Origin: a virus | IMG/VR virus record: IMGVR_UViG_3300028608_000420 | Span: 1-49,306 of that record | DNA length: 49,306 nucleotides | Reading direction: 5' to 3' (one strand) | Shown: positions 7,891 through 15,975 of the stretch, in pieces | Layout: each line of letters begins with the position of its first letter | How positions within the stretch are numbered: position 1 is the first letter of the stretch | Program-made: the position numbers and the translations under genes | The notes under the pieces: model-generated | Seen by the model: the letters and a program-made list of their open reading frames with translations, nothing else | Databases searched by the model: none | What the model was told of the DNA's origin: nothing

Positions 7891-8849
7891 TCCTCACCTA
7901 AACCATTGAATGGGGTGATGAACGGCAGATAATTAGCAAGGATACTGACAAACTGCCAGCGAGCTAGGAATGCCTTAAAGTCTCCACTTCGTACCTCATG
8001 GTTGGTGGTCATGTCCTTCACCATATCCTCCTCTACGTCAGAGAAGTCGATGTACTTAAGATTCATGATTTTGTGATTACGACCCAAAATAGCTTGAACC
8101 TTAGGATCGAATAGCACCTGAGTACGTTTGGACTTCACCAGCTTGGCTTTAGTATCACCAGTAGCAGCAAGAATGTTGTCGATATGCCCATATAAGTCCA
8201 TAAGGCTCTTGGCAGTTTTATCCCCAATACCTGGAACACCGTCAATATTATCGCTTGAGTCACCAAGTAAAGCACGATAGCCCATGTAAGCATTCTGAGT
8301 CACCCCTGTGTACTCGAAGAAGTTAAGAGGACTGATGATCATATCCTTGTATAAGTTGTACAAAGATACGTCCTCACCAACAAGCTGGAACATATCCTTA
8401 TCTGATGTAACGATCATCTTGTGACCATCCATCATCTTACACACGCCAGCTATGAGGTCATCCGCTTCCCACCCACTCTTTACTACCTTTCCGTCTTCCT
8501 TCTTAGGATTGTACTTGAGACTATTGACCCCAATGGCTGGAAGAATCTCATGCAGCAGCTCTATTTGCTTGAATAGCCCCTCGAACTTAGCCTTTTCCTC
8601 TGGGTCATCCTTACCATACGTCCGGTTGGCTTTGTATTCAGGGTAAATGTCTTTACGCCATTGTGCCTTGCCGCCATCCCACGCCACAATAACCCTCGTA
8701 GTCTCTGGGAATTTATCCAGATAACCCTTCAGTGAGTTCAGGAAACCCAGCATAACTCCTGTAGGCTCACCCTGCTTAGTTGTAAGACTGCCTTGTGGCG
8801 TGTGAAAGGCTCGATAGGCTACGTTGTTTCCATCTACTAGTAGAATCAC
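7887..8849 (-). CDS. 5'-3' exonuclease / flap endonuclease (FEN family)
   Basis: 320 residues starting with GTG after AGGAGGTAATAAG. The FEN/PIN motifs appear in order: LLVDGNNVAYRAFH, VAWDGGKAQWRKDIYPEYKANR, WEADDLIAGV, VTSDKDMFQLV and RALLGDSSDNIDGVPGIGDK, the last being the helix-hairpin-helix with metal-binding aspartates. It should remove RNA primers and flaps as T5/T7 and Pol I-type 5' nucleases do. The polymerase at 12545 lacks a 5' nuclease domain, so this protein probably supplies that activity. Confidence 0.95.
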   Translation of the reverse strand: MILLVDGNNVAYRAFHTPQGSLTTKQGEPTGVMLGFLNSLKGYLDKFPETTRVIVAWDGGKAQWRKDIYPEYKANRTYGKDDPEEKAKFEGLFKQIELLHEILPAIGVNSLKYNPKKEDGKVVKSGWEADDLIAGVCKMMDGHKMIVTSDKDMFQLVGEDVSLYNLYKDMIISPLNFFEYTGVTQNAYMGYRALLGDSSDNIDGVPGIGDKTAKSLMDLYGHIDNILAATGDTKAKLVKSKRTQVLFDPKVQAILGRNHKIMNLKYIDFSDVEEDMVKDMTTNHEVRSGDFKAFLARWQFVSILANYLPFITPFNGLGEE

Positions 8850-8853
8850 CTTA

Positions 8854-9102
8854 TTACCTCCTGTTTACTGAGAATTTGCTTGACAGTGGATTATTCCACT
8901 TAAAGGTATTCGACATACCCGCCTTGCTTTTTCTAGCGGCTGTGTAGTCCTCGGCTGTCATGGCAATGAATACAGCCGCCACTCCAGAGTATGCTAGCAT
9001 AGCTTCTCTAGCATCCCTTTCGTTGTCCGTATGAGCCACTAGCCAGATGTACTGCTCATCGTGAGTACGACAGTGACAGAACATCCTATGGGTCTTTGCC
9101 AT
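8854..9102 (-). CDS. Hypothetical protein
   Basis: 82 residues from the ATG at 9102, chosen for GAGAGGTG 6 bases upstream; a GTG three codons earlier would leave no room for an RBS. The sequence starts MAKTHRMFCHCRTHDEQYIW and includes an alanine-rich central stretch (YSGVAAVFIAMTAEDYTAAR). CHC plus H may be a metal site. Not recognised. Confidence 0.65.
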   Translation of the reverse strand: MAKTHRMFCHCRTHDEQYIWLVAHTDNERDAREAMLAYSGVAAVFIAMTAEDYTAARKSKAGMSNTFKWNNPLSSKFSVNRR

Positions 9103-9118
9103 ATCCCTCACCTCTCGA

Positions 9119-9153
9119 ATAATAAAAGCGAGGGAGTCAGAATCGACTCCCTC
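9119..9153 (-). terminator. Rho-independent terminator
   Basis: Minus-strand stem GAGGGAGTC / GACTCCCTC with a GATTCT loop, followed by GCTTTTATTATT. It lies just after the HD-hydrolase stop. Confidence 0.8.
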
Positions 9154-9158
9154 TAGTA

Positions 9159-9956
9159 TTACTTACTATTAACCCTGGTCTTCAAATCATCTATGACGAC
9201 GCTAATTTGCTTTTTGGTGATAAGGAACTTACCGTCAGCATCCATCAGGTCAATTTTAGGTACCACAATACCCTTCTTCTTGGCTTGGTCTACTAACTTA
9301 CCTAAGAAAGATAGCTGCCCCTCTGTAGGGTCTTCGTCAAAGGTAGGTGGCTTATATCCTAGCTGGGCTTCACGTTGGGTCACGTCCACTTCAATAATGG
9401 CACGGCTAGCTAGGAAGTCGCACATGTGTACGAATTTCTGAGCTGGTGTAGACGGCAACTCCAGTATGACGTCTGACTCCTTCTTAGTATCAACATTCCA
9501 TGGCCCCATATGGGTCATAACCAGGTCGTTGATCCTATCCCATGCCGCTGTTCCCCACTCGTCCAGATCATCCGGTCTAAGGGATTCCCTAGGAAGCAAT
9601 GGGTGAATGTGTAGGGTGTGGGTTGGTTCCTGATCAAACCCTTGTTTGCAGGCATCGTGTATGAGGATGGCTACACGAATCTCATCACACTCGTCCTCAG
9701 TGAATGCACTACCAAAGAAGGGGTGATTAAGCACCTCTTCACTGACACGGAATACTGCCTTAACGTGCCTGACCAAACCTCCCATACCCAAGCTGAGCTT
9801 TGGATGATACTTACCACTACTAGATGCTGGCATGAACCAGAAATAGTCAGGGAACTTATCAAGGGCAGCCACAGCCATAGCTTTGTATTGCTCTCCCTTG
9901 ACGCAAGACAGCTCATAGCTGAATTCATGCTGGGGGTCTATCTTGAACTGTTTCAT
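9159..9956 (-). CDS. HD-domain phosphohydrolase
   Basis: 265 residues. HD-superfamily metal ligands are visible in order: GGLVRHV (first His), LIHDACKQG (the HD pair), MTHMGPW and HMCDFLASR (final Asp). Such enzymes hydrolyse phosphate esters of nucleotides, cyclic nucleotides or (p)ppGpp; the substrate is not evident. The C-terminal 60 residues, with DLMDADGKFLITKKQI, are not recognised. It overlaps the DUF1653-like gene by 4 bases. Confidence 0.8.
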   Translation of the reverse strand: MKQFKIDPQHEFSYELSCVKGEQYKAMAVAALDKFPDYFWFMPASSSGKYHPKLSLGMGGLVRHVKAVFRVSEEVLNHPFFGSAFTEDECDEIRVAILIHDACKQGFDQEPTHTLHIHPLLPRESLRPDDLDEWGTAAWDRINDLVMTHMGPWNVDTKKESDVILELPSTPAQKFVHMCDFLASRAIIEVDVTQREAQLGYKPPTFDEDPTEGQLSFLGKLVDQAKKKGIVVPKIDLMDADGKFLITKKQISVVIDDLKTRVNSK

Positions 9957-10228
9957 CCTCTTAACCCCTTCACTATGGAAATTGTACCGCTGCCGATGAA
10001 TATATCTTTGTGCTCATTCAAGGCAGTAAAGCGTGGTACTTCGCTTCCGTCACCATGGTTAACATATTCCGAGAACATAGCCACAGGTCTATTCCAGACC
10101 TCGTTTGTCTCAAGACTCATGTATACTATGGTCTTCTCCTCAGTCTCGGAGTTAGTACTCCATGCTATTACTACATAGTGGCCGCCCTTATAGTGCCGAA
10201 GTACTAGCCCAGGTAATAATGGTGTCAT
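9953..10228 (-). CDS. DUF1653-like protein
   Basis: 91 residues from the second of two close ATGs, because the first would directly abut AGGAGG. The pattern YKGGHYVVIAWSTNSETEEK...VYMSL...VWNRPVAMFSEYVN...PRFTAL follows the short DUF1653 family (KGxHYxV, WxRPxxMF, RF). The role of this family is unknown. It is translated together with the HD hydrolase (stop overlaps start). Confidence 0.7.
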   Translation of the reverse strand: MTPLLPGLVLRHYKGGHYVVIAWSTNSETEEKTIVYMSLETNEVWNRPVAMFSEYVNHGDGSEVPRFTALNEHKDIFIGSGTISIVKGLRG

Positions 10229-10246
10229 TTTCATCCTCCTTTAGCA

Positions 10247-10275
10247 TAGAAAAGGGAGGGCGTGAGCCCTCCCTT
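10247..10275 (-). terminator. Rho-independent terminator after SSB
   Basis: Minus-strand stem AAGGGAGGGC / GCCCTCCCTT with a TCAC loop, followed by TTCTATG. It ends the SSB transcript. Confidence 0.8.
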
Positions 10276-10292
10276 AGCTGATGGGGTAATAA

Positions 10293-11219
10293 TTACTTAT
10301 TACCTCTGCGGCGTTGTAGGGCTGCTTGGATTTCGTCTTGCAACGCATCCTGTTCAGCGTCCTTAGCACCCTTGTCGCCCTTGTCGGCTTCGGTATCCGG
10401 ATCGTAGTCGGGGTCGGAGATATCGACAGGCTTACCGCTGTCAGGCTTCTCTTCCCCTTCTTCCTCCGAGTTACTACCGCTGTTAGGATCTTCGCCATTC
10501 ATGATAGCTTCGATCTCAGCCGCAGTCTTAACCTTAGCCAGAGACTTAAGGTCGTTAAGGGCTTCCTGCCATAGGTCGAAGCCTACAGCGGTTTCCTTAC
10601 GAGCCGCCTTAACGTCATAGCTGGTGTTGAACTGTCCGCTACCCGTCTTGGTAATGATAAGGTCAAGTCCATCAGCTACGTCAAGGATGATATCACCGTA
10701 GTCAGGGTCTACAAGTAGACCGAGTACCGCTTTGAATACCTCCACGCCGGAACCGAGTACCTTTACTGGGGACTCTTCGTCACCAGACTCCTTATTGATC
10801 CATTTACCATCGCCGTCTTTCTCGTACTTAGACAAGTCTTCAGCACGGTCGATAGCGTTGAAGTAGACACGCTTCTTGCGGTATACGGACTTGGCTTGCT
10901 TATCGTAGTTGTCGTCTTTCTTCTTAGACATCTTCTTAAGCTGTGAAGACAGCTCGCAGACAGGGCAGTATGCGTTCTCATTGTGCGTCTTAGGACACAC
11001 CAGCATAGTACCTTTGGAGTTCTTGTCGGTTTTGCCTACACCGTAGTGTACCCAAACCTCTACGTAGAACTCGTTGGGGTCATCCTTACCAGGTAGCAGA
11101 CGTACCTGATTACGCCCATCCTTGATGTCTACGAAAGACATACCACCGCCACCACCGCCACGCGGTTGGTTAAGCTCACCCAGTCTAGCCGCTAATGCTG
11201 CAATGTTCAACTTCGCCAT
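10293..11219 (-). CDS. Single-stranded DNA-binding protein, T4 gp32-type
   Basis: 308 residues from the ATG at 11219, which has AGGAGG 8 bases upstream; an upstream in-frame extension has no RBS. It has a glycine run (RGGGGGGM) near residue 25, a zinc-finger-like cluster CPKTHNENAYCPVC as in gp32, and a long acidic tail (SNSEEEGEEKPDSGK, then repeated D/E) ending in a short basic segment. gp32-type proteins coat single strands and recruit replication proteins through their acidic tail. It has its own terminator and a promoter-like element upstream, fitting a highly expressed gene. Confidence 0.88.
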   Translation of the reverse strand: MAKLNIAALAARLGELNQPRGGGGGGMSFVDIKDGRNQVRLLPGKDDPNEFYVEVWVHYGVGKTDKNSKGTMLVCPKTHNENAYCPVCELSSQLKKMSKKKDDNYDKQAKSVYRKKRVYFNAIDRAEDLSKYEKDGDGKWINKESGDEESPVKVLGSGVEVFKAVLGLLVDPDYGDIILDVADGLDLIITKTGSGQFNTSYDVKAARKETAVGFDLWQEALNDLKSLAKVKTAAEIEAIMNGEDPNSGSNSEEEGEEKPDSGKPVDISDPDYDPDTEADKGDKGAKDAEQDALQDEIQAALQRRRGNK

Positions 11220-11311
11220 GAATACATTCCTCCTGTGGGCTTCGATACCGGAACGATGTCCTTCGATAACGCCCTGATATGTGTGGTTGAGCCTCAACGA
11301 CTCAGACACCT

Positions 11312-11342
11312 AATAAAATCGGGGCTGGGCAAACATTCCCCC
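11312..11342 (-). promoter_or_regulatory. Middle-promoter-like element for SSB
   Basis: Minus strand GGGGGA, 18 bases, TTTTATT. It is a weaker match to AGGAGA-N18-TTTNTTT than the copies before the polymerase or helicase, but it is placed about 95 bases before the SSB start. Confidence 0.4.
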
Positions 11343-11360
11343 GCACATAGGAAAGATGGC

Positions 11361-11397
11361 ATAAAAAAGCCCGAATGGGCATGGTCACCCACTCGGG
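11361..11397 (-). terminator. Rho-independent terminator
   Basis: Minus-strand stem CCCGAGTGGG / GCCCATTCGGG with a short loop, then CTTTTTTATG. No gene ends immediately before it, so it may attenuate a transcript entering from the palindrome region. Confidence 0.8.
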
Positions 11398-11453
11398 AGA
11401 GTCTGATTATATGGAACTGCATGAAATGTGCTGTGGTCATAGGACGATCGACT

Positions 11454-11516
11454 TTTAAATACTTACGAAGTAAGTATTTAAATAATCTTTTTTAAATACT
11501 TTAAAGAGTACTTTTA
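11454..11516. repeat. AT-rich 13-bp palindrome with related repeats
   Basis: Perfect arms TTTAAATACTTAC (11454-11466) and GTAAGTATTTAAA (11470-11482) are split by GAA. A further TTTAAATACTTTAAA follows at 11491-11505 and a looser inverted copy around 11504-11516. The spacing and composition suit an operator array or an origin element rather than a terminator, as no U-tract follows. Confidence 0.6.
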
Positions 11517-11530
11517 AGACTAAGAAAACA

Positions 11531-11557
11531 TAAAAAAGGAGCCTATTGAAGGCTCCT
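11531..11557 (-). terminator. Rho-independent terminator overlapping a stop codon
   Basis: Minus-strand AGGAGCC / GGCTCCT stem followed by TTTTTTATG. The stop codon of the gene at 11543 lies inside the hairpin. Confidence 0.8.
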
Positions 11558-11827
11558 ATTGACCAACAGTCTAACCCAGGCTTTATCGAATGTGGCTATT
11601 CGACCATCGTAGACCATGTCGTCGAGGTAGTCTGCTATGTACCCCTTGGGTAAAGACGGATCATTTGCTATTGTATTGGTTAGGTACTCAGCTAAGGCTT
11701 GGCGTTCCGTAGCTGACCATTTCTCATATACGAAAGGCTCTCCAGTTGGCAAGTGGATGCCCATACTCCTTACCAGTGCTACCCAGTCTATGCTGTCAAA
11801 GTCTGGTGGATTGCTCATAGGGTTCAT
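11543..11827 (-). CDS. Hypothetical protein
   Basis: 94 residues, not recognised; the centre is helical and acidic (YEKWSATERQALAEYLTNTI). It begins right after the stop of the gene at 11829 and is probably translated with it; the ATG four codons later (MSNPPDF) is an alternative start. Its stop is embedded in the terminator. Confidence 0.65.
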   Translation of the reverse strand: MNPMSNPPDFDSIDWVALVRSMGIHLPTGEPFVYEKWSATERQALAEYLTNTIANDPSLPKGYIADYLDDMVYDGRIATFDKAWVRLLVNRSLQ

Positions 11828-11828
11828 A

Positions 11829-12020
11829 TTAGTCTGTAAGACCGTCCTCTACTCCCATACATTCTTGGGCTTTGTTGTCAGGATCATTAGGCACAGTAGG
11901 ATTCTTTATCTCTTCAACTTCAAAACCTCTAGCTAACCAGCTAGCCAGGTACTTCTCTGTACATTCAATTCTAGCTCCATTAGTCTTGTTAATCATTACA
12001 TACTTCTTCTCACTACTCAT
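11829..12020 (-). CDS. Small hypothetical protein
   Basis: 63 residues beginning MSSEKKYVMINKTNGARIEC, with RBS GGGAGGAAGCTGA. Residues 20-40 (CTEKYLASWLARGFEVEEIK) resemble the short beta-helix-beta pattern of small phage proteins but match no family I know. It is the first gene after a 325-base non-coding stretch. Confidence 0.65.
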   Translation of the reverse strand: MSSEKKYVMINKTNGARIECTEKYLASWLARGFEVEEIKNPTVPNDPDNKAQECMGVEDGLTD

Positions 12021-12345
12021 TCAGCTTCCTCCCAATTGTTAGATTTTGGCTCTGGTTCAGCTTATTCGATTTTTCCCCGAATCATGACTGTTCATTCGCG
12101 GAAGTATGTACTCTTGACTGACCAAAGCTGCATAATTGGGTACGTCATTGTATTCGTACACTCCTTCTTTATCCCTGATTCTGCTCCGAACGGCTACTGC
12201 TACTGTCACCGTTTCACAATTCCAATTTTTTCCAATTCATCCCGATCCGTCAAGTCGGGTTTCCTACTGTTTCTTAGTCAACTTCGAGGACGTTCCGCCA
12301 AAACAGTATCAGGGAGGTACCGCTAGGATACCACCCCGAAAACTA
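12021..12345. other. Non-coding region
   Basis: No frame with an RBS is present on either strand. It contains two copies of TTCCAATT close together (about 12217-12238), a weak CCCGA/TCGGG hairpin around 12240-12260 and a partial inverted repeat GGTATCC/GGTACC around 12315-12331. It is presumably the leader of the gene at 11829, but no convincing promoter was found. Confidence 0.5.
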
Positions 12346-12543
12346 TTACTTTATAGATCTCTTCCGTAGGGAATCGTCCAAAAACTGCTGGACGTGTAAA
12401 GGTATCTCATGGGTGCCAAAGTGGTAGTGCCAGTCGTCTTTGAACACACCTATGTGGATATCAACCAAGTAGGAGGAAGATGTAGAAATCTTCCTACCCA
12501 CCTCTTCCATAAGAATCTGCTCAGTACGAACCTCGTCTGCCAC
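12346..12543 (-). CDS. Small hypothetical protein
   Basis: 65 residues starting from a GTG at 12543 right after the polymerase stop, with AAAGGGG 9 bases upstream inside the polymerase gene. Acidic, with an aromatic/histidine segment (FKDDWHYHFGTHEIPLHVQQ). Not recognised. Reading through from the polymerase is likely as there is no terminator between them. Confidence 0.6.
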   Translation of the reverse strand: MADEVRTEQILMEEVGRKISTSSSYLVDIHIGVFKDDWHYHFGTHEIPLHVQQFLDDSLRKRSIK

Positions 12544-12544
12544 C

Positions 12545-15367
12545 TTAAGCAGCCCCTTTCCAGTACCCGTGGACGTAGTTAGGTATCTTGATACCCTTTT
12601 CCTCAGCATCCTTGAATGCCTTAGCTTCCTTCTCCTTCTTCTTAGAGAGCTGAGCCTGTAGGAATCCGTCTACGCCGTGCTCTTCGATATCCTCAATGGT
12701 GCATTCAAATGCTTCCCCATAAGAGTAGCCGATTTCCATTTCAGATACGATAGGCACGTCACCAAGGAACTGATAGAACTCGTCGTACTCTGCAAGGTTC
12801 TCCATGATATGCTTAACCCTCTTAGCCACAATAACGACTTCATCCTTAGGACAATCCAGAACGATAGAGTCATGTACTGTGATGCAGATTACGCTACGCA
12901 TATTGTTCTCCCTGAGCCACTTATTGATCTGTATAAGAGACATGAGTGTACAGTCGGAACCTGTGCTTTGAATAGGTGCGTTAACAGCTTGACGCTCTGC
13001 CTCAGATGCTACGGAGCGGTCTGTAGAGTCCAACCCAGGTAGGTGTCTGATACGGTTTGTGAGAGTCTTCACAAACTTGTTACGCTTCGCAAAGCGTTTG
13101 ATATCACTGATCCACTTCTGTACGGAAGGGAACCTAGCGAAGTACTTCTCAATGAACTGTTCACATTCCTGAACAGACATGTTTATACCCTCTGCACGTA
13201 AGTCCTCAGACAGCCCCTTAGCAGACTCTTGGTAAACGATACCGAACTGTACTTTCTTAGAAGCTGTACGTTGGTCTTTCGTTACTTCAGAAATGTCTAT
13301 GCCGAACGCATCAGCAGCAATAGCTTTATGCAAGTCAGCACCGGAACGATACAAGGCGATAAGGTTTTTGTCCTGTGAGAATACTGCTAGGATGCGAAGC
13401 TCTAGCTGAGAGTAGTCAAACTGGACTATGACGCCGTCCTCGCCAAACCTACTAACGAATAGATTCTTTATCTCGTGCCAGTATTGGAACAGCATTATAT
13501 CGGAAATCTTACGTGGGAACTGTTGAGCATTAGGATCATCTGACGATAGACGTCCAGTAACCGTTCCGTGAAGATTGTAGTTCGGATGCACGAAACCATC
13601 AGAGTCCAGCATAGCACGCATTCCAGCTACAAAGTTGTTATTGAGGTGGTTGACCTTACGGAACTCCTGCAACAACTCAGCAATAGGATGCTGGCTTGCT
13701 AGTATCTTCAATGAGTCATCATTGGTGGAGTAGTGCTCTGATGTAGGCATCCCACCCATCCGTACGTGCTCTTCACCCTTGTCCGTGAGAATAGGTGTGC
13801 TTAGTTCAAGACGATTGAACAGTAGCTCCCCTAGCTGGTTCCGTGAACCGAAGTTAAATACCGTACCACCCTTGGAAGGATCATACTTCTTATACTTCTC
13901 GAACTTAGCCTGTTGTGAGTCGGTACGCTCAGCCTTCTTGATAGTGCCGATACCGCAACGCTCTTCCCACATAGCCTGCCACTCACGTTCCATTTCAACT
14001 ACCTCAGGGAACTGATGTAGCTTCTCGTTTAGACGTTCTATCTCCTTAGGGTATTCACCACACAGGAAGTCCAGCCAATCTAAGTCCACCTTAATGCCAT
14101 CAAACTCTATGTCAAGCAGAGTATGGTGAGCTGGCATCATTAGGTGTTTCCATAGCCAGAGCTTCTCAGGATCGTCCTCTATCAGAGGTAGGAACTTGAC
14201 CAATAACCTCTGATTAACGTCACAGTCGTCTGCAAGATACACCTTTAGTATATCCCAAGGTATGAGATCATAGTTACCTTCGTCCTCACCCTTCGGTATA
14301 TGGTCTGCCATTGCATCGTCATACCCACCCATGTCCGTTTCCAGCCATGCTAGGTCTTTCAGACCGTGTGTACCCTTTTCCTCTGTGACTGCCAAGTAGT
14401 GCATCAGCATAGTATCCCAAGCAAAGTTCTCCACCCAGATGTCTAGCTGTCTCCGTAACCACTTCATATCGAATTTGCCGTTGTGTGCGACAAACTCTAG
14501 GTCAGACCGCTCAAACAGAAAACGCAGGAATTTCACTATGGTTCCTATCTGGTGACCTATAAACGGTGTCTCCCTGTGATATAGAGGGATCGCTGAACCG
14601 TATCCTGGTCTATCTGAGAAACCAATAGCGGCTATCTTAACACGCTCGGATTCAGGGAATAATGCTCTGTTCCTATCAGACATCTGAGTCTTATCCAAGA
14701 ACGGGTTAGTCTTCACCGTCTCTAAGTCAACTACGACTCTGGTGCCAGTTGGTAGATTCATAAGGCGTTGAATCTCATCAATGGCATCCTCATAGGTCTC
14801 ACAGTACAGACGTTCCTTGTCATATGCTATAGCATCAGGAGGTGCCTCACCACTGAGTATAGCTTCCAAGTTAATCATGTCCTTGGAGAACAAGTCTAGG
14901 TACTTTGGCTGTTTGAGCACTAGATTAGGATGAATGATAGGGAACAGCTTCATGCCATCCTTCTCTACCAACTTCCCTCTGTGCTTAGTGATACCAGTGA
15001 TCCCCATTAGAGCCTTCATGGACATGTTACCTGTTGGTATGATGATTTCAGGCTTGATGATGTCTATCTCAGCAAATAGGTAATCCTGACATGCCTTTAC
15101 CTCGTCCATTAAAGGCATCCTGTCCTCAGGAGTCGTACACTTTACTACGGCTGTGTAATAGATATCATCAACGTCGATACCTACCTCACCTAAAGCAGCC
15201 CTAAACATTTTTCCAGCCTTGCCGCCCATGTACTCGTTGCGTACTGACTCCCGCTCGAATGGATTTTCCTGTACTACCATGATACGGGCACCCTTCTTAC
15301 CTTTACCCATCTGCATGATGTTCGTACATGTGTCGGCTAGCCTACACTGTGTGCACGGCTTATCCAA
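12545..15367 (-). CDS. Family A DNA polymerase with 3'-5' exonuclease and N-terminal uracil-DNA-glycosylase-like domain
   Basis: 940 residues. Residues 1-175 resemble family 4 (Fe-S) uracil-DNA glycosylases: cysteines at 5, 8, 77 and 93 in the C-x2-C...C-x15-C pattern and a late HPN. The usual GEAPG active-site motif is replaced by QENPF. Residues 210-395 carry the exonuclease motifs VVDLET (D214, E216), AHNGKFD (D300) and LADDCD. The polymerase domain has motif A FDYSQLELR, motif B RTASKKVQFGIVY and motif C VHDS. No 5' nuclease domain is present; the separate protein at 7887 supplies it. A promoter-like element lies upstream. This is the phage replicase. Confidence 0.96.
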   Translation of the reverse strand: MDKPCTQCRLADTCTNIMQMGKGKKGARIMVVQENPFERESVRNEYMGGKAGKMFRAALGEVGIDVDDIYYTAVVKCTTPEDRMPLMDEVKACQDYLFAEIDIIKPEIIIPTGNMSMKALMGITGITKHRGKLVEKDGMKLFPIIHPNLVLKQPKYLDLFSKDMINLEAILSGEAPPDAIAYDKERLYCETYEDAIDEIQRLMNLPTGTRVVVDLETVKTNPFLDKTQMSDRNRALFPESERVKIAAIGFSDRPGYGSAIPLYHRETPFIGHQIGTIVKFLRFLFERSDLEFVAHNGKFDMKWLRRQLDIWVENFAWDTMLMHYLAVTEEKGTHGLKDLAWLETDMGGYDDAMADHIPKGEDEGNYDLIPWDILKVYLADDCDVNQRLLVKFLPLIEDDPEKLWLWKHLMMPAHHTLLDIEFDGIKVDLDWLDFLCGEYPKEIERLNEKLHQFPEVVEMEREWQAMWEERCGIGTIKKAERTDSQQAKFEKYKKYDPSKGGTVFNFGSRNQLGELLFNRLELSTPILTDKGEEHVRMGGMPTSEHYSTNDDSLKILASQHPIAELLQEFRKVNHLNNNFVAGMRAMLDSDGFVHPNYNLHGTVTGRLSSDDPNAQQFPRKISDIMLFQYWHEIKNLFVSRFGEDGVIVQFDYSQLELRILAVFSQDKNLIALYRSGADLHKAIAADAFGIDISEVTKDQRTASKKVQFGIVYQESAKGLSEDLRAEGINMSVQECEQFIEKYFARFPSVQKWISDIKRFAKRNKFVKTLTNRIRHLPGLDSTDRSVASEAERQAVNAPIQSTGSDCTLMSLIQINKWLRENNMRSVICITVHDSIVLDCPKDEVVIVAKRVKHIMENLAEYDEFYQFLGDVPIVSEMEIGYSYGEAFECTIEDIEEHGVDGFLQAQLSKKKEKEAKAFKDAEEKGIKIPNYVHGYWKGAA

Positions 15368-15391
15368 TGTATCACACTCCCTTCTCTGATT

Positions 15392-15422
15392 AAATAAACT
15401 CCGAGTGCCGGAATCGTCCCTT
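15392..15422 (-). promoter_or_regulatory. Middle-promoter-like element for DNA polymerase
   Basis: Minus strand AAGGGA, 18 bases, TTTATTT, ending about 25 bases before the polymerase ATG. It shares GATTCC...ACTCGG...TTTATTTA with the element before the helicase gene, which supports a real conserved signal rather than a terminator. Confidence 0.55.
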
Positions 15423-15435
15423 ACGTACTAAAGAC

Positions 15436-15470
15436 GCAAAGAAGCCCTAGAGGGTTATCCCCCTAGGACT
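15436..15470 (-). terminator. Rho-independent terminator after HU
   Basis: Minus-strand stem AGTCCTAG / CTAGGGCT with a loop of about 12 bases, followed by TCTTTGCGTCTTT. It follows the HU stop. Confidence 0.6.
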
Positions 15471-15493
15471 CCTACCGCGCCGGATGGCCGATA

Positions 15494-15805
15494 TTATTCT
15501 TTATCCGCTTTGGCGAAGTCCTCATACTTGAGTCCTTCTACCGCCGTTTTGAGCTTCTCGCCCGCTTTGCAGCTTACGCCGACTGTAGGATCGATATCCA
15601 TAGCCACGTTTTTGATCGGATCGAAGCCCTTACGAGCCGCACGACCGACAGGTTTGATGGTAACGAAGCCCGTAAGCTGTACCTTTTCGCCTTTAGCAAG
15701 CGTTTCATGGGTTACTTCTTCCAGCGAGTTAATCGCCTTAGACACATCTACCTGTGTCAACCCAGTTTTACCAGCGATAGCCTTGATCATCTCTTGCTTA
15801 TTCAT
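15494..15805 (-). CDS. HU-family DNA-bending protein
   Basis: 103 residues with RBS GAGGAGG. The HU fold is clear: MNKQEMIKAIAGKTGLTQVD (helices 1-2), then GEKVQLTGFVTIKPVGRAAR with the F-x-GFG-like turn changed to LTGFVT, and a DNA-binding arm with K and P. The C terminus is extended by about 10 residues relative to cellular HU. SPO1 encodes such a protein (TF1). It would bend or compact phage DNA. It is a monocistronic unit with its own terminator. Confidence 0.92.
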   Translation of the reverse strand: MNKQEMIKAIAGKTGLTQVDVSKAINSLEEVTHETLAKGEKVQLTGFVTIKPVGRAARKGFDPIKNVAMDIDPTVGVSCKAGEKLKTAVEGLKYEDFAKADKE

Positions 15806-15906
15806 TGTTGTATCCTCCTCAGGATTGTATGGGATAAAGGGTTATGGGAGTCGATCATGCAGTCAATACTGTGTGTCCGTTACTCCCTTGCGACCCTTTC
15901 TGACCT

Positions 15907-15954
15907 AAAAAAATCAGGCTTGCAAAACTTCTCACCAATCGGTGCCGTAAAGCC
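15907..15954 (-). terminator. Possible terminator after DUF1599-like gene
   Basis: Minus strand GGCTT ... AAGCC with a small CACC/GGTG helix inside, followed by TGATTTTTTTAGG. The short outer stem makes this less certain than the others. Confidence 0.45.
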
Positions 15955-15975
15955 GTTTTTGTTATACAAAGTGTA

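Larger units (their letters stand above)
11220..11542. other. Intergenic control region upstream of SSB
   Basis: This 320-base gap holds, from left to right, a promoter-like element (11312-11342), a terminator (11361-11397), a 60-base segment with nothing recognisable, an AT-rich palindrome with related repeats (11454-11516) and the next terminator (11531-11557). No coding frame with an RBS is seen. Confidence 0.7.

Noticed and set aside
11220-12345. tRNA or CRISPR array in the two long gaps
   Set aside because: No T-loop (GGTTCGA) with a CCA-end acceptor stem and no regularly spaced repeats were found.
12036-12369. Two plus-strand open frames in the 12021-12345 non-coding stretch
   Set aside because: Both rely on TTG starts without RBS, have low-complexity composition and face against all neighbours.
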